Made by a program: the position numbers and the translations under genes. Shown here in pieces: positions 17,315-25,443 of a DNA stretch of 64,000 bases. Position 1 is the first letter of the stretch. The number at the start of each line of letters is the position of its first letter. Source of the DNA: Rhizobium sp. L51/94 (GTDB taxonomy: Bacteria > Pseudomonadota > Alphaproteobacteria > Rhizobiales > Rhizobiaceae); the NCBI RefSeq assembly GCF_019355555.1, contig NZ_CP072142.1, forward strand, positions 186,001-250,000, in the 5' to 3' direction. The notes beneath the pieces were generated by a model. The model searched no databases. It was not told the origin of the DNA and saw only the letters and a list, made by a program, of their open reading frames with translations.

Positions 17315-18721
17315 ATGATTTTTCCCCGCGCGGCCTCCCCCGCCATCCTCCTTCTTCTCGCCGGCTGCGTGAGCGGTCCTGATCACAAGCCGCCGGTGAT
17401 GCCGCTGCCTCCTACTTTCTCGGAAGGGACCACGAAGGCCAACGAAGACATCGCCGGCCGCCAGTGGTGGTCGGCCTATCACGACAAGAAGCTCGAGAGC
17501 CTTGTCGCCACCGGCCTCGCCCAGAACGTATCGATCCTGTCGTCGATCGAGGCCACGGTCGCCGCCCAGGGTGACGTCACGGTTGCCGGTGCCGGCGCCC
17601 TTCCCAGCCTTTCGGCCGATGGGTCGAACACCACCAGCGGCGAAAAAGGCAAGCTACGCACCCAGCTGGCCACCACGAACTCGACTGCCGGCGACCTGAC
17701 GGCATCCTGGTTGCTCGATCTTTTCGGCCAGTATCGCCGCGCCCGCGAAGGGGCACTCGACTCGCTCGACGCCGCCTACGCCACGGTCGACGTCACGCGG
17801 CTGACCTATCTCCAGGATCTGGTGACAAGCTATATCAATGCCCGCTATTATCAGGCGCGCATTTCCATCGCTGCCGATAGTCTCGCCTCCCGCCGCAAGA
17901 CGCTGGAGCTGACAAAGTTCCAGATGGTTGCGGGAGCGGCCTCGCGCCTGGACGTGGTACAGGCCGAAGGTCTCGTCAATTCGACGCTTTCCGAAGCGCC
18001 GGGCCTCGAAATCAGCTACCGACAGCAGGTCCATCACATCGCGACATTGCTGAACATGCCCCCGGCAACCGTCATTGCCGACATGCGCAGTGGGGGCAGG
18101 CAACCTGTCTTCCGCGGCAATGTCGCCACCGGCGTTCCCGCCGACCTCATCCGCAACCGCCCGGACATCCGTAAGGCAGAACGGGACCTCGCAGCAGCGA
18201 CGGCCCAGATCGGCGTCGCCGAAGCCAAGCTCTATCCGAGCATCTCGCTCAGCGGCTCGATTTCGCCCTCCTATGTCACATCCAGCGGATCGCATGGCAG
18301 CCTGACCTCATGGTCGTTCGGGCCGACGCTCAATCTTCCGATCCTCGACGGCGGTTCGCTACGCGCCAATGTCAAGATCGCCGAATCCAACGCTCGAGCC
18401 GACTATTTGACATGGAAGTCCACCGTGCTGACCGCCGTCGAAGACGTGGAGAATGCACTTTCGGCTGTTCGTCGCGATGCACAGACGATCTCCGCCCTGC
18501 GTGCCCAGGTCAATTCCTACCAGGAGGCTCTGCAACTCTCGACCGATAGCTATAAGGACGGCGCGTCGTCTCTGTTGAACGTCATCGACGCCCAGCTTTC
18601 GCTTGCGACCGCAAAGGAAAGCCTGGCTGCCGCAATCCAGCAGAGCGCCACCGATTACGTGTCTTTGAACGTTGCAATCGGCGCGGGATATGCGGGTACC
18701 GACAAGGGCCCGCGGACATAG
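17315..18721 (+). CDS. Outer-membrane efflux lipoprotein, NodT/OprM (TolC-like) family
   Basis: 468 residues. Lipoprotein signal peptide with lipobox LLAGC, followed by VSGPDHKPPVMPLP, which is typical of NodT-family factors. Two OEP repeats can be seen, with long Ala/Ser/Gln-rich helices, LVTSYINARYYQARI in the first and the late LQLSTDSYKDGASSLLNVID in the second. GVPADLIRNRPDIRKAERDL is the family hallmark (P-x-D-L-L-x-x-R-P-D-I-R). It forms the outer-membrane duct for the adjacent RND pump. It has its own promoter and operator candidate. Confidence 0.95.
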   Translation: MIFPRAASPAILLLLAGCVSGPDHKPPVMPLPPTFSEGTTKANEDIAGRQWWSAYHDKKLESLVATGLAQNVSILSSIEATVAAQGDVTVAGAGALPSLSADGSNTTSGEKGKLRTQLATTNSTAGDLTASWLLDLFGQYRRAREGALDSLDAAYATVDVTRLTYLQDLVTSYINARYYQARISIAADSLASRRKTLELTKFQMVAGAASRLDVVQAEGLVNSTLSEAPGLEISYRQQVHHIATLLNMPPATVIADMRSGGRQPVFRGNVATGVPADLIRNRPDIRKAERDLAAATAQIGVAEAKLYPSISLSGSISPSYVTSSGSHGSLTSWSFGPTLNLPILDGGSLRANVKIAESNARADYLTWKSTVLTAVEDVENALSAVRRDAQTISALRAQVNSYQEALQLSTDSYKDGASSLLNVIDAQLSLATAKESLAAAIQQSATDYVSLNVAIGAGYAGTDKGPRT

Positions 18722-18746
18722 ACGACCGCTTTTGCAGGAGCCAACC

Positions 18747-19217
18747 ATGACTGAACTGGACCAAGGAACCGTGCTTGACGTCGCCATCGGCCTTGACCGG
18801 ATAACCGCGTTGGTTGCCGGCGTTGTCTGCGACACCATCCCGTCGGCCTTCTCGGACGACAAATTCACATTTGTCGAACTCAGCGTGCTCCGCCATCTCG
18901 TCATCTCTGGCCGCACGACCTTTGATGCGCTGAAGAGAACGGCGTCGGTCACGGACGAGTTGTTGACTGAAGTCATGTGGTCGCTGTGCGACGGCGGCAG
19001 CATTGCCGATGAGAACGGCCGGCTTTCGCTCACCGAAAAGGGCGCTGAAAACCTGCGGCATCTGCAGGCCTCCACCACCAGCGCCTATGTCGATGCCCTC
19101 CAGGATGTCCCGCCCGATATCTTGAAGGGCTTGGCGAAATCGCTCGGCGAAGTGCTGAGGCATGTCCCTCCCCACCCGACGGCCAACGCCTCTGCCAGCG
19201 ACAGACCCGGCTGTTAA
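18747..19217 (+). CDS. Winged-helix (MarR-like) regulatory-type small protein
   Basis: 156 residues from the ATG at 18747, which has GCAGGAG upstream. The middle part looks like a winged helix: FVELSVLRHLVISGRTTFDA, a helix-turn-helix-like LKRTASVTDELLTEVMWSL and a wing GGSIADENGRLSLTEKGAENL. The L-S-L-T-E-K-G pattern is common in MarR-type wings. The family is inferred from pattern only. It follows the outer-membrane factor by 25 bp and probably shares its transcript, so it may tune efflux expression. The next gene contains a decayed copy of the same segment. Confidence 0.6.
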   Translation: MTELDQGTVLDVAIGLDRITALVAGVVCDTIPSAFSDDKFTFVELSVLRHLVISGRTTFDALKRTASVTDELLTEVMWSLCDGGSIADENGRLSLTEKGAENLRHLQASTTSAYVDALQDVPPDILKGLAKSLGEVLRHVPPHPTANASASDRPGC

Positions 19218-19237
19218 GATCTGCAAAGGACCAACCG

Positions 19238-19594
19238 ATGGCAATGACCAAGTGCGGTCTGCGGCGCAACAACGGGGCAGCGCCGCGTAACCGCAAGCGC
19301 AGTTCGGCGCGGATCCTGTTGAGCACCGTGATTGTCGCTGCCGTGGCCGGCGCTGTCTTGTTCCCGGCACCGATGTTGCTTGACGTCCTCAAGAAAGCTG
19401 CGGCACTGACGGATGTTCTCTTGACGAAAGTGATGTGGTCGCTATGGGTCGGCGGCAGCATAGCCTCAGGCGACCACAGCTCTTTCGTCAGTGATAAAGG
19501 CATCGATGAACGCCCCTTATTGCGGGTATCCGTCGAAGCGCTCAGCGGGCGCAATCAGCCGCTGGCAAGCAGCCCCGTTATCATCAGCATCTAA
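19238..19594 (+). CDS. Small single-pass membrane protein with a degenerate copy of the preceding gene's winged-helix segment
   Basis: 118 residues. A basic N-terminus (CGLRRNNGAAPRNRKRSS) precedes one hydrophobic helix (about 27-46, LLSTVIVAAVAGAVLFPAP). After it, LLDVLKKAAALTDVLLTK and VMWSLWVGGSIASGDHSS align with TFDALKRTASVTDELLTE and VMWSLCDGGSIADENGRL of the upstream protein, while the wing is no longer intact. The gene has a good ribosome site (AAGGACCAACCG). It appears to be a fusion of a membrane anchor with a duplicated, decayed regulatory piece. Function is unknown and it may be a pseudogene in progress. Confidence 0.5.
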   Translation: MAMTKCGLRRNNGAAPRNRKRSSARILLSTVIVAAVAGAVLFPAPMLLDVLKKAAALTDVLLTKVMWSLWVGGSIASGDHSSFVSDKGIDERPLLRVSVEALSGRNQPLASSPVIISI

Positions 19595-19614
19595 ATTCTG
19601 GAAAGGACGACCCC

Positions 19615-19821
19615 ATGGACACCGGCAAGGGCGCAAAGCCCGAAAACGATAGGCGAAAATCGAAATGGTTGGTTGCGGGCACCTTGATGGTGGCATCAGC
19701 CGCCATCGGATGGTGGCTCGCAGGACCGACATCGGACGACAACAATGCCTCGCAGATCCTCGCCACCGCGCCGCCCGCCGACACCGCTGCATCAGGCACG
19801 CACGCCGCGACCAATCCGTGA
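19615..19821 (+). CDS. Small single-pass membrane protein
   Basis: 68 residues starting MDTGKGAKPENDRRKSKW. One hydrophobic helix (about 19-37, LVAGTLMVASAAIGWWLAG) is followed by an Ala/Thr/Pro-rich tail, so the protein is probably anchored in the inner membrane with its tail in the periplasm. GGAAAGGACGA precedes the ATG at 19615. It is the last gene of the presumed outer-membrane-factor operon, 20 bp after its neighbour. The family is not recognised. Confidence 0.55.
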   Translation: MDTGKGAKPENDRRKSKWLVAGTLMVASAAIGWWLAGPTSDDNNASQILATAPPADTAASGTHAATNP

Positions 19822-19891
19822 ATTCGTCACGGGATTGCTGCGAGAGTCTCTACCGGGCACGAGAGAAGCATCTTCCTCTCAGCCACCGGCC

Positions 19892-21112
19892 CTAGTTGCG
19901 CCAGTCCGCCGCCTTGCCGAATTCATTAACGGGCAGCGTGGCGCCGAACGTCCAGATGCGTGGGCATTCCACTTCTGAAAGCCGCTGCCTGCACCACGTC
20001 TCGAGATCGGATGAAAGTTCCTCTTCGGCACAGCTCGAAACGGGCACGACGAACGCCTTCAGGCGAGCGCCGGCCGGCATCTGCGCGACGCGCACCGACG
20101 CCGCCTGTACCTTGGGATGCTGCTCCAGCACGGCCGCGATACGCTGCGGCCAGACATTTATTCCACCGATCTGAAAGCCGCCATCGCGCCTGCTGCCGAC
20201 GGTAAACGCCCGGTCGGTTATCCTCTCGATGGTGTCGGGAACATCATGGACCGCTCCGTCCAAACCGCGCAGCCTCACGCCCGCAGCGACTTCCCCGCGG
20301 TCATTTTCGAAACTCCAGTGCGGCATCAAGGTGTATCGGTCGGATGGATGCCGGCGCCAGCCGATCCCCGCCGTCTCGCTCGATCCGTAGAGTTCGGTCA
20401 TGCCGCCAAGCCCGCGATCGATCAGGGACGTCATCAGCGGAGCGGGGCATGGCGCGGTAGACACGACACCTTCGACGTCGGCGACCCAGGTGGAGACAGT
20501 GCGATCGATTGCCGCCCACCTGTCTGGGAAGGAGACGACAAGGTCTCCCGGCAACAGCCCGTTGTTCAGAAATCGTGGAGATGCGGTCGCGCCGGAGATG
20601 ACATCCACAGAAAGCCGGTCGGCGAGGAAGGCAGTCAGCAGGCAACCGTAGATGTGATGCGCCGGTGCGAGCGCAATGATGCGGCGGCGCGAGGTGAAAA
20701 GGCCGGCAAGAAATCCAGCCTCCCCGTTCAGCACAGCAGCGCCATGCACGCATCTCTTCGGCAGGCCTGTCGAGCCCGACGTCAGGAAGGTCATCTTCGA
20801 AACACCGTCCGCCCAGGCGGCCTCGATAGCATCGAGCCAATCGCCGAACGTGTCCATTGCGGTCGGATCGAGATCCTGCTCGCCTTCGTAGAGGTGAAAC
20901 ATCTCGTTGATGGCAGACCCGACCATCATCATTTCCAGCGAATCCAAGCCAAGGCCTGCGTTGTCGTCGCGCCCCATGGACAGGTCCTCGGACCATGACC
21001 CCGCAGTGGAGGCTCTCACGCTGCGGGCTCCGCTTGACCGGTTTCTCGCGCTCTTCACCTCCGCCTCGATCAGGCTTTGCAGAACGCGGGCAGTCGCAGC
21101 GCGGCTGAGCAT
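19892..21112 (-). CDS. Short 4-coumarate-CoA-ligase-like AMP-forming enzyme with N-terminal acyl-carrier-like domain (candidate p-coumarate activator for PYP)
   Basis: 406 residues from the ATG at 21112, five bases after the stop of the cyclase gene. Residues about 50-100 resemble an acyl carrier protein: LGLDSLEMM puts a possible phosphopantetheine Ser at 58, and DTFGDWLDAIEAAW is a typical last helix. The adenylate-forming part follows: MTFLTSGSTGLPKRCVH (P-loop, A3), TELYGSSETAGIGW (A5), RRDGGFQIGGINVWP (A8) and PVNEFGKAADW near the C-terminus with the conserved Lys. It is shorter than plant 4CL (about 550 aa). Ligases of this class make p-coumaroyl-CoA, the donor that loads PYP, and are encoded beside pyp in Rhodobacter. 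The PYP homologue two genes upstream makes this the best guess; another aryl or acyl substrate is possible. Confidence 0.75.
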   Translation of the reverse strand: MLSRAATARVLQSLIEAEVKSARNRSSGARSVRASTAGSWSEDLSMGRDDNAGLGLDSLEMMMVGSAINEMFHLYEGEQDLDPTAMDTFGDWLDAIEAAWADGVSKMTFLTSGSTGLPKRCVHGAAVLNGEAGFLAGLFTSRRRIIALAPAHHIYGCLLTAFLADRLSVDVISGATASPRFLNNGLLPGDLVVSFPDRWAAIDRTVSTWVADVEGVVSTAPCPAPLMTSLIDRGLGGMTELYGSSETAGIGWRRHPSDRYTLMPHWSFENDRGEVAAGVRLRGLDGAVHDVPDTIERITDRAFTVGSRRDGGFQIGGINVWPQRIAAVLEQHPKVQAASVRVAQMPAGARLKAFVVPVSSCAEEELSSDLETWCRQRLSEVECPRIWTFGATLPVNEFGKAADWRN

Positions 21113-21117
21113 GAGGA

Positions 21118-22428
21118 TCAGGCCAACACGGTTTTCATAGGTGCGGATTCCGTCCGGTTGCGGCCCGCGCGCTTGGCCCTGTAGAGCGCTCCGTCGGCAG
21201 CGGCAAGCAGTGCTGCCGCACTTCCGACTGACAAGGGACCGGCTGCACAGCCGAAGCTTGCCGTAACCTTCAGCAGCGAATCTCCGACACTCACGGGCAC
21301 GGAGGCAATGGCGATCCGGACGCGCTCGGCGATTTCGACCGATTCCTCCAGAGACGTGTCGGGCAGGAGGATTGTGAATTCCTCGCCGCCGATGCGCGCA
21401 AACGTGTCGCCGGGCCGCATCATTGTCTGGCATGCGTTGGCCACCGAACGCAGCACATCGTCGCCGACGCTGTGGCCGTAGCTGTCGTTGATCAGCTTGA
21501 AGTGGTCTATGTCGAACATGAGGATGGCGAAGGATCGTCCGGAGCCGCGACTTAGCACATACTCTTTTTCGGCAGCTTCGAAGAACGCACCGCGGTTGTA
21601 GGCGCCGGTGAGGTGGTCGGTTCGCAACAGCCGCTTGAGTTCCAGCATATCCGTGTCACGCCGCTCCACCTTGCGCATGATGACGGTGTATCCCTGGATC
21701 GACGTGTCGCTGCCAGCCGTTTTGTCGGCGCATACGGCGATGAGGCTCTGGCACCAGTAACGCTCGCCGTCGCGTCGCAGGCCCCAGCCTTCGTCGATAT
21801 GCCAGCCGTCCCTTCGTGCGTGTTCGAGGCGACGGTCCATATAGGCCCCCTGTCCGCCCGGCTGCGGCTCGACCAGATCGCCAATCGGCATCCCCTCCAA
21901 CTCGAACGCGTCAAAGCCGGTCTGCTCCAGAAGGGTGGAATTTACCGCATCGATCACGCCATCCGTACCAAGCGATGCGACGCCGAAATCCTTGACACCC
22001 TCCAGCAACGACCCGAACCACGTCTCGGCTTCCCTCAGCCGTCGCTCCTGGCGGACCTGAAGCGACACATCGGTTAGCGTCACCACGTAACGCTCGTCCT
22101 TCAGCTTGACGATGGTGCAGTTCAGGATGCGCTGCTCGTCGGGCTTGTCGGCGGCTATCGGCCCAGCGTAAATGCGGTGGTTATCGCAAATCGTTCCCCG
22201 CCTGCCGGCAAAATCCTGGATCAGCGAGCGCAATTCGGGAGCCGTGTTTTCAAACACCGTCAGCAAGTTTGTCATGATGCCGTCTGTCGCCAGCGGTATG
22301 ACGAGTTTCATGGCAAGCGGGTTCATCAGGTTTATCGCGCCGTCGCGCGCCATGTCGACAAGGCCGACGGGACATGCGTAGACGAATTGCAGAAGCTTTT
22401 CGTATTCGATCTCTTGCGACTGTTCCAT
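21118..22428 (-). CDS. PAS-PAS-GGDEF diguanylate cyclase
   Basis: 436 residues. The first PAS-like domain (about 8-125) is followed by a second (about 135-255, with LLEQTGFDAFELEGMPIGDL and HIDEGWGLRRDGERYWCQS). A short linker (about 256-275) leads to a GGDEF domain (about 280-430) with DIDHFKLINDSYGHSVGD, an I-site RPGD and active-site GGEEF. It should make c-di-GMP and be product-inhibited. It is soluble, with no membrane helices. The gene starts 12 bp after the PYP homologue stop and ends 5 bp before the ligase start. The operon suggests that the PYP protein signals to this cyclase, directly or through its PAS domains. Confidence 0.93.
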   Translation of the reverse strand: MEQSQEIEYEKLLQFVYACPVGLVDMARDGAINLMNPLAMKLVIPLATDGIMTNLLTVFENTAPELRSLIQDFAGRRGTICDNHRIYAGPIAADKPDEQRILNCTIVKLKDERYVVTLTDVSLQVRQERRLREAETWFGSLLEGVKDFGVASLGTDGVIDAVNSTLLEQTGFDAFELEGMPIGDLVEPQPGGQGAYMDRRLEHARRDGWHIDEGWGLRRDGERYWCQSLIAVCADKTAGSDTSIQGYTVIMRKVERRDTDMLELKRLLRTDHLTGAYNRGAFFEAAEKEYVLSRGSGRSFAILMFDIDHFKLINDSYGHSVGDDVLRSVANACQTMMRPGDTFARIGGEEFTILLPDTSLEESVEIAERVRIAIASVPVSVGDSLLKVTASFGCAAGPLSVGSAAALLAAADGALYRAKRAGRNRTESAPMKTVLA

Positions 22429-22440
22429 GACGGTGCCCGA

Positions 22441-22821
22441 TCAGCGCAGTATCAGAATGTATCTCAGCGCCAAATCCGACCCTTTCAGCAGGCGAAGCCG
22501 AACAGGGGTGGGACGCATACGCAATGTCAGGACATAAGGAATGATGTCGTCGATCTGATCTTCGTCCTCGAACCGTTGCGCGACCAGAAAATTATTCATG
22601 CACTGGGCAATTTCATCGAAAAAGTCCGAACCCAGGACGGTTTCCCGACGAAGTCCGGCAAGAGATGATTCCGTCGCATTATAGCGTTCGACGATACCGT
22701 CTGCATTGAGGCCGACCACCCCGAATGCGAGGCTGTCGAACGTCGTGTCATCCATCTTTTCCAGAGCCAGCCCAGAAATACCTTCGAACGAAGCCGTCAC
22801 CCTTGATCCCCACTCTGTCAC
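22441..22821 (-). CDS. Photoactive yellow protein homologue (PYP-like PAS photoreceptor)
   Basis: 126 residues, the size of PYP (125). Comparison from memory with Halorhodospira halophila PYP gives a constant offset of 5: Tyr47, Glu51 and Cys74 match Tyr42, Glu46 and chromophore Cys69. Supporting blocks are EKMDDTTFDSLAFGVVGLNADG (KMDD..LDGLAFGAI in PYP), RYNATES and, near the end, RMRPTPVRLRL (YQMTPTKVKVH). Positions matching Thr50 and Arg52 are Ala and Leu, so the spectrum or kinetics may differ. The gene starts with GTG at 22821; a later start is possible. It should bind p-coumarate as a thioester and sense blue light. The 204 bp upstream hold the likely promoter, with no clear boxes. Confidence 0.87.
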   Translation of the reverse strand: MTEWGSRVTASFEGISGLALEKMDDTTFDSLAFGVVGLNADGIVERYNATESSLAGLRRETVLGSDFFDEIAQCMNNFLVAQRFEDEDQIDDIIPYVLTLRMRPTPVRLRLLKGSDLALRYILILR

Positions 22822-23025
22822 ATGGCCCCGTCGGAGCCAGCCCTGCAGAAATTAGCAGAACCTCCAAAGTGGTGGAATATCGTAAATTGACAAGAAGTGA
22901 AAACACAAACACTTAGCGGCCTCCGTGACGATCCGGGCGCCCTTAGGGATCGCGTCACAACCATGGCAGAAACACCGGCGCGGCGCCGCGCCATCCAAGG
23001 GTGCAATTGACATCAGGGACTTGCC

Positions 23026-24816
23026 TCAAGCCGACCGATAAGTGTCGCCGGTGGCAGCCAGACTCTTCTGCTGCGAATCATGCCAGCGTTCGAACTCGCG
23101 AGGCTTCAGCGGCTTTGCAAAGAGATAGCCCTGCGCCTCGTCGCAATGGATGCCGGCAAGAATGTCCCGGGCTTTCCTGGTTTCCACACCCTCGGCGACG
23201 ACGCGGTAGCCGAGGTCGTGGCTGAGGGAAATCATCGATCGCACGAGGTTGCGCTCGCGCGTTCCGTCTTCCAGGTTTCTGATGAAGGACCGGTCGATCT
23301 TGACGACGGTTGCCGGCAGCAGCTGGAGATAGGACAAGCTGCTGTAGCCGGTGCCGAAATCATCGATGGAGAGACGGATGCCGGCCTCCGCCAGAGAGCG
23401 CAGCTTTTCCATTGCCTTTGCCGCGTCCTTCATGATCGAGCTTTCCGTCACCTCCAGCTCCAGCATCTCAACCGAAATTTCGTGGCGACGCAAAGCAAGA
23501 CCGACCTGCTCGGCAAAGTCTTCCTCTTCCAGATTGGCTGCAGAGACGTTGACGGACAGCGGCATATGCAGGCCGGTGTCCTTCCAGGCCCTTGTCTGGC
23601 GAAGGGCGGCATCCAGAACCCAGGCTGTCATTTTCCGCACATGCGGCGAATGCTCGACGATCGCCACAAACTCGCCGGGCGAGACGGCGCCAAAGTCCGG
23701 GTGGCGCCAGCGCAACAGCACTTCGGCCGCCACGCAGCGACCACTTGCAAGATCTATGCGCGGCTGGAACACGACCGACAATTGATTGTCTGAATCGAGA
23801 GCCGTGCCGAAATCCTCCAGCAACCGGAAGGCGCGTTCGTGCTTGGCGTGGCTGGAGGCCGAAAAAAGGCTGACCCGGGCCTCGGTGCTACGTGCATCCT
23901 GGGCGGCACTGTTCAATTGCTGCAAAAGTTCCGCCGGGATGATTTTTCTGGCGATAAACGGCGCAACACCCATCACCGGCGTCATCACGAACCTGAGGCT
24001 CAATCCAGCTTCGATCTGCGCCAGCATAACGCCAAGTCTGGCAAGATATTTTTGTTTTCGGACCGCTTTCGGAGCGATGAAAGCGAATTGCGTCGATGAC
24101 ACGTGATAGGTGGTTCTTGCGTGGCCGAGGGACAACCGGATGATCCGTCCGGCCTCCCGAATGCAGGTGTCGACATGGGCCGGACCCATCACCCGCGCGA
24201 GCGTATCGATCTGCGCGCTATCGGCAAGATCGACCAGAACGGCAAAACGTTGAAGCCCGCTGGCATCGTCCAGTACGAGGTCGGAAAGGTCGTCGAAGAA
24301 CTGCACCCGGTTTGGCAGACCGCTGATCGGGTCGATCCGGCCGATGGAATGCTGCAGTTCGATTTGCGACATTACCATCGCGGCGAGGTCCCGCAAGCCC
24401 GAAAGCTCTTCCTCCGTCGCGGTGCGCGGCTCCGTTCCAAGGACGCAGAGGGCGCCGAGGCCGTGCCCCTCGCGCGTTATCAAAGGGGCGCCGGCATAGA
24501 AGCGAATGCCGCTTTTGCCAAGAACGCTTTCCCGGTAGCAACTGTCCCCTGCCATATCCGGAATGACCAACAGGTCCTTGGATTCCGCCACTTGCGCGCA
24601 CGGCGCGCGATCCCGAGGAATGGAGTCGTGATCGACGCCGACGCGGGATTTGAACCATTGCCGATCGACGTCTGTCAGTGATACGGCAGCGATCGGTAGG
24701 TTGAAAATTTTGCTTGCCATTCGCGTTATGCGATCAAAATTTTCACTGGCTGGCGTATCGAGAAGCCCGAGATTGTATAGCGCCTCGAGGCGCTCTTGCT
24801 CTGTTGAGTTTGTCAT
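23026..24816 (-). CDS. GAF-GGDEF(degenerate)-EAL c-di-GMP phosphodiesterase
   Basis: 596 residues from the ATG at 24816 (MTNSTEQERLEALYNLGLLD). A GAF domain (about 20-155, with PIAAVSLTDVDRQWFKSRVG) is followed by a GGDEF-like domain (about 165-310) whose active site has decayed (SSTQF at the GGDEF place). A C-terminal EAL domain (about 335-580) keeps AAEVLLRWRHP (EVL variant), SVNVSAANL, ELEVTES, DDFGTGYSS, VVKIDRSFI and AEGVET, so it should hydrolyse c-di-GMP to pGpG. The in-frame start at 24897 adds a leader without GAF homology. It lies upstream of, and in the same direction as, the PYP operon and may share regulation. Confidence 0.92.
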   Translation of the reverse strand: MTNSTEQERLEALYNLGLLDTPASENFDRITRMASKIFNLPIAAVSLTDVDRQWFKSRVGVDHDSIPRDRAPCAQVAESKDLLVIPDMAGDSCYRESVLGKSGIRFYAGAPLITREGHGLGALCVLGTEPRTATEEELSGLRDLAAMVMSQIELQHSIGRIDPISGLPNRVQFFDDLSDLVLDDASGLQRFAVLVDLADSAQIDTLARVMGPAHVDTCIREAGRIIRLSLGHARTTYHVSSTQFAFIAPKAVRKQKYLARLGVMLAQIEAGLSLRFVMTPVMGVAPFIARKIIPAELLQQLNSAAQDARSTEARVSLFSASSHAKHERAFRLLEDFGTALDSDNQLSVVFQPRIDLASGRCVAAEVLLRWRHPDFGAVSPGEFVAIVEHSPHVRKMTAWVLDAALRQTRAWKDTGLHMPLSVNVSAANLEEEDFAEQVGLALRRHEISVEMLELEVTESSIMKDAAKAMEKLRSLAEAGIRLSIDDFGTGYSSLSYLQLLPATVVKIDRSFIRNLEDGTRERNLVRSMISLSHDLGYRVVAEGVETRKARDILAGIHCDEAQGYLFAKPLKPREFERWHDSQQKSLAATGDTYRSA

Positions 24817-25079
24817 GGGAAATCTGTTCAAGCTGACGCTCCAATGCGTCTGATCACAAGCTAACACCTGTCGATTATCGATTACAGAAGAAAGCATATC
24901 TTATTTTAACAATGTGCCAGATGAGGCGCTTCACCGGCAATTCCAAGCATTTCATCGCCTATTGGCCTTGCTCCGGCCTGTCGGCGCCGGAGCCGCCGTT
25001 CCCTCGATGTTCGATACAAACGCTTTTGCTTTGCCGACAAGGCTGCTAGAGGGCGGCGTTTTGAAGCAAGGAAAAGATT

Positions 25080-25319
25080 ATGAAAATGCTGGTTCGCCTG
25101 ATCCTCGTCATCGTCATCGCACTGGTCGCGACGGTCGGTTTTCGCTGGTATCGCTACGTCACCAACACCGACAGCCCCTATGATGAAGTCGGCATCACGC
25201 TCAATTCCTCCATGCCCGCCCCGATCAACGCCTGGGGCTGCGCGCGCCTGAAGACGACGTTTTCCAACAACCTGCCCCCATACGGCTGCGCCGCTGCCGA
25301 CGGCAAGAGCTGGAAGTAG
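25080..25319 (+). CDS. Small secreted or membrane-anchored hypothetical protein
   Basis: 79 residues. An N-terminal hydrophobic helix (LVRLILVIVIALVATVGF) acts as a signal anchor. A short polar domain follows with two cysteines (NAWGCARL and PPYGCAAADG), probably forming a disulfide in the periplasm. AAGGAAAAG lies just upstream of the ATG at 25080. The gene is alone, divergent from the GAF-EAL gene. The Cys-containing tail recalls short conserved rhizobial proteins, but I cannot name the family. Confidence 0.6.
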   Translation: MKMLVRLILVIVIALVATVGFRWYRYVTNTDSPYDEVGITLNSSMPAPINAWGCARLKTTFSNNLPPYGCAAADGKSWK

Positions 25320-25382
25320 GCTCGGTCTTTTAAAACAAATAGTCATTTGCACCGTGCGCCCATCCAAGCGCGCTGCAGCATC

Positions 25383-25428
25383 TGCCGGGGCAGCCGATCC
25401 CGGCAGCACGCTTGAGCCGACCCGGCTC
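25383..25428. other. Two consecutive GC-rich stem-loops
   Basis: TGCCGGG/CCCGGCA (25383-25405, 9-nt loop) is followed by GAGCCG/CGGCTC (25414-25428, 3-nt loop), between the small gene ending at 25319 and the GntR promoter. There is no T-run. They may end transcription from the small gene or insulate the next promoter. The assignment is tentative. Confidence 0.35.
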
Positions 25429-25443
25429 GGGCACATTTGCGGC

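Noticed and set aside
19892..24816. A tyrosine ammonia lyase gene to supply p-coumarate, as found near pyp in Rhodobacter
   Set aside because: No frame with the aromatic ammonia-lyase Ala-Ser-Gly motif or comparable length (about 500 aa) exists here or elsewhere in the window.
24906..25436. A 176-residue minus-strand frame between the GAF-EAL gene and the GntR promoter
   Set aside because: It overlaps the better-supported small gene at 25080-25319, has no ribosome site and no recognisable motif.
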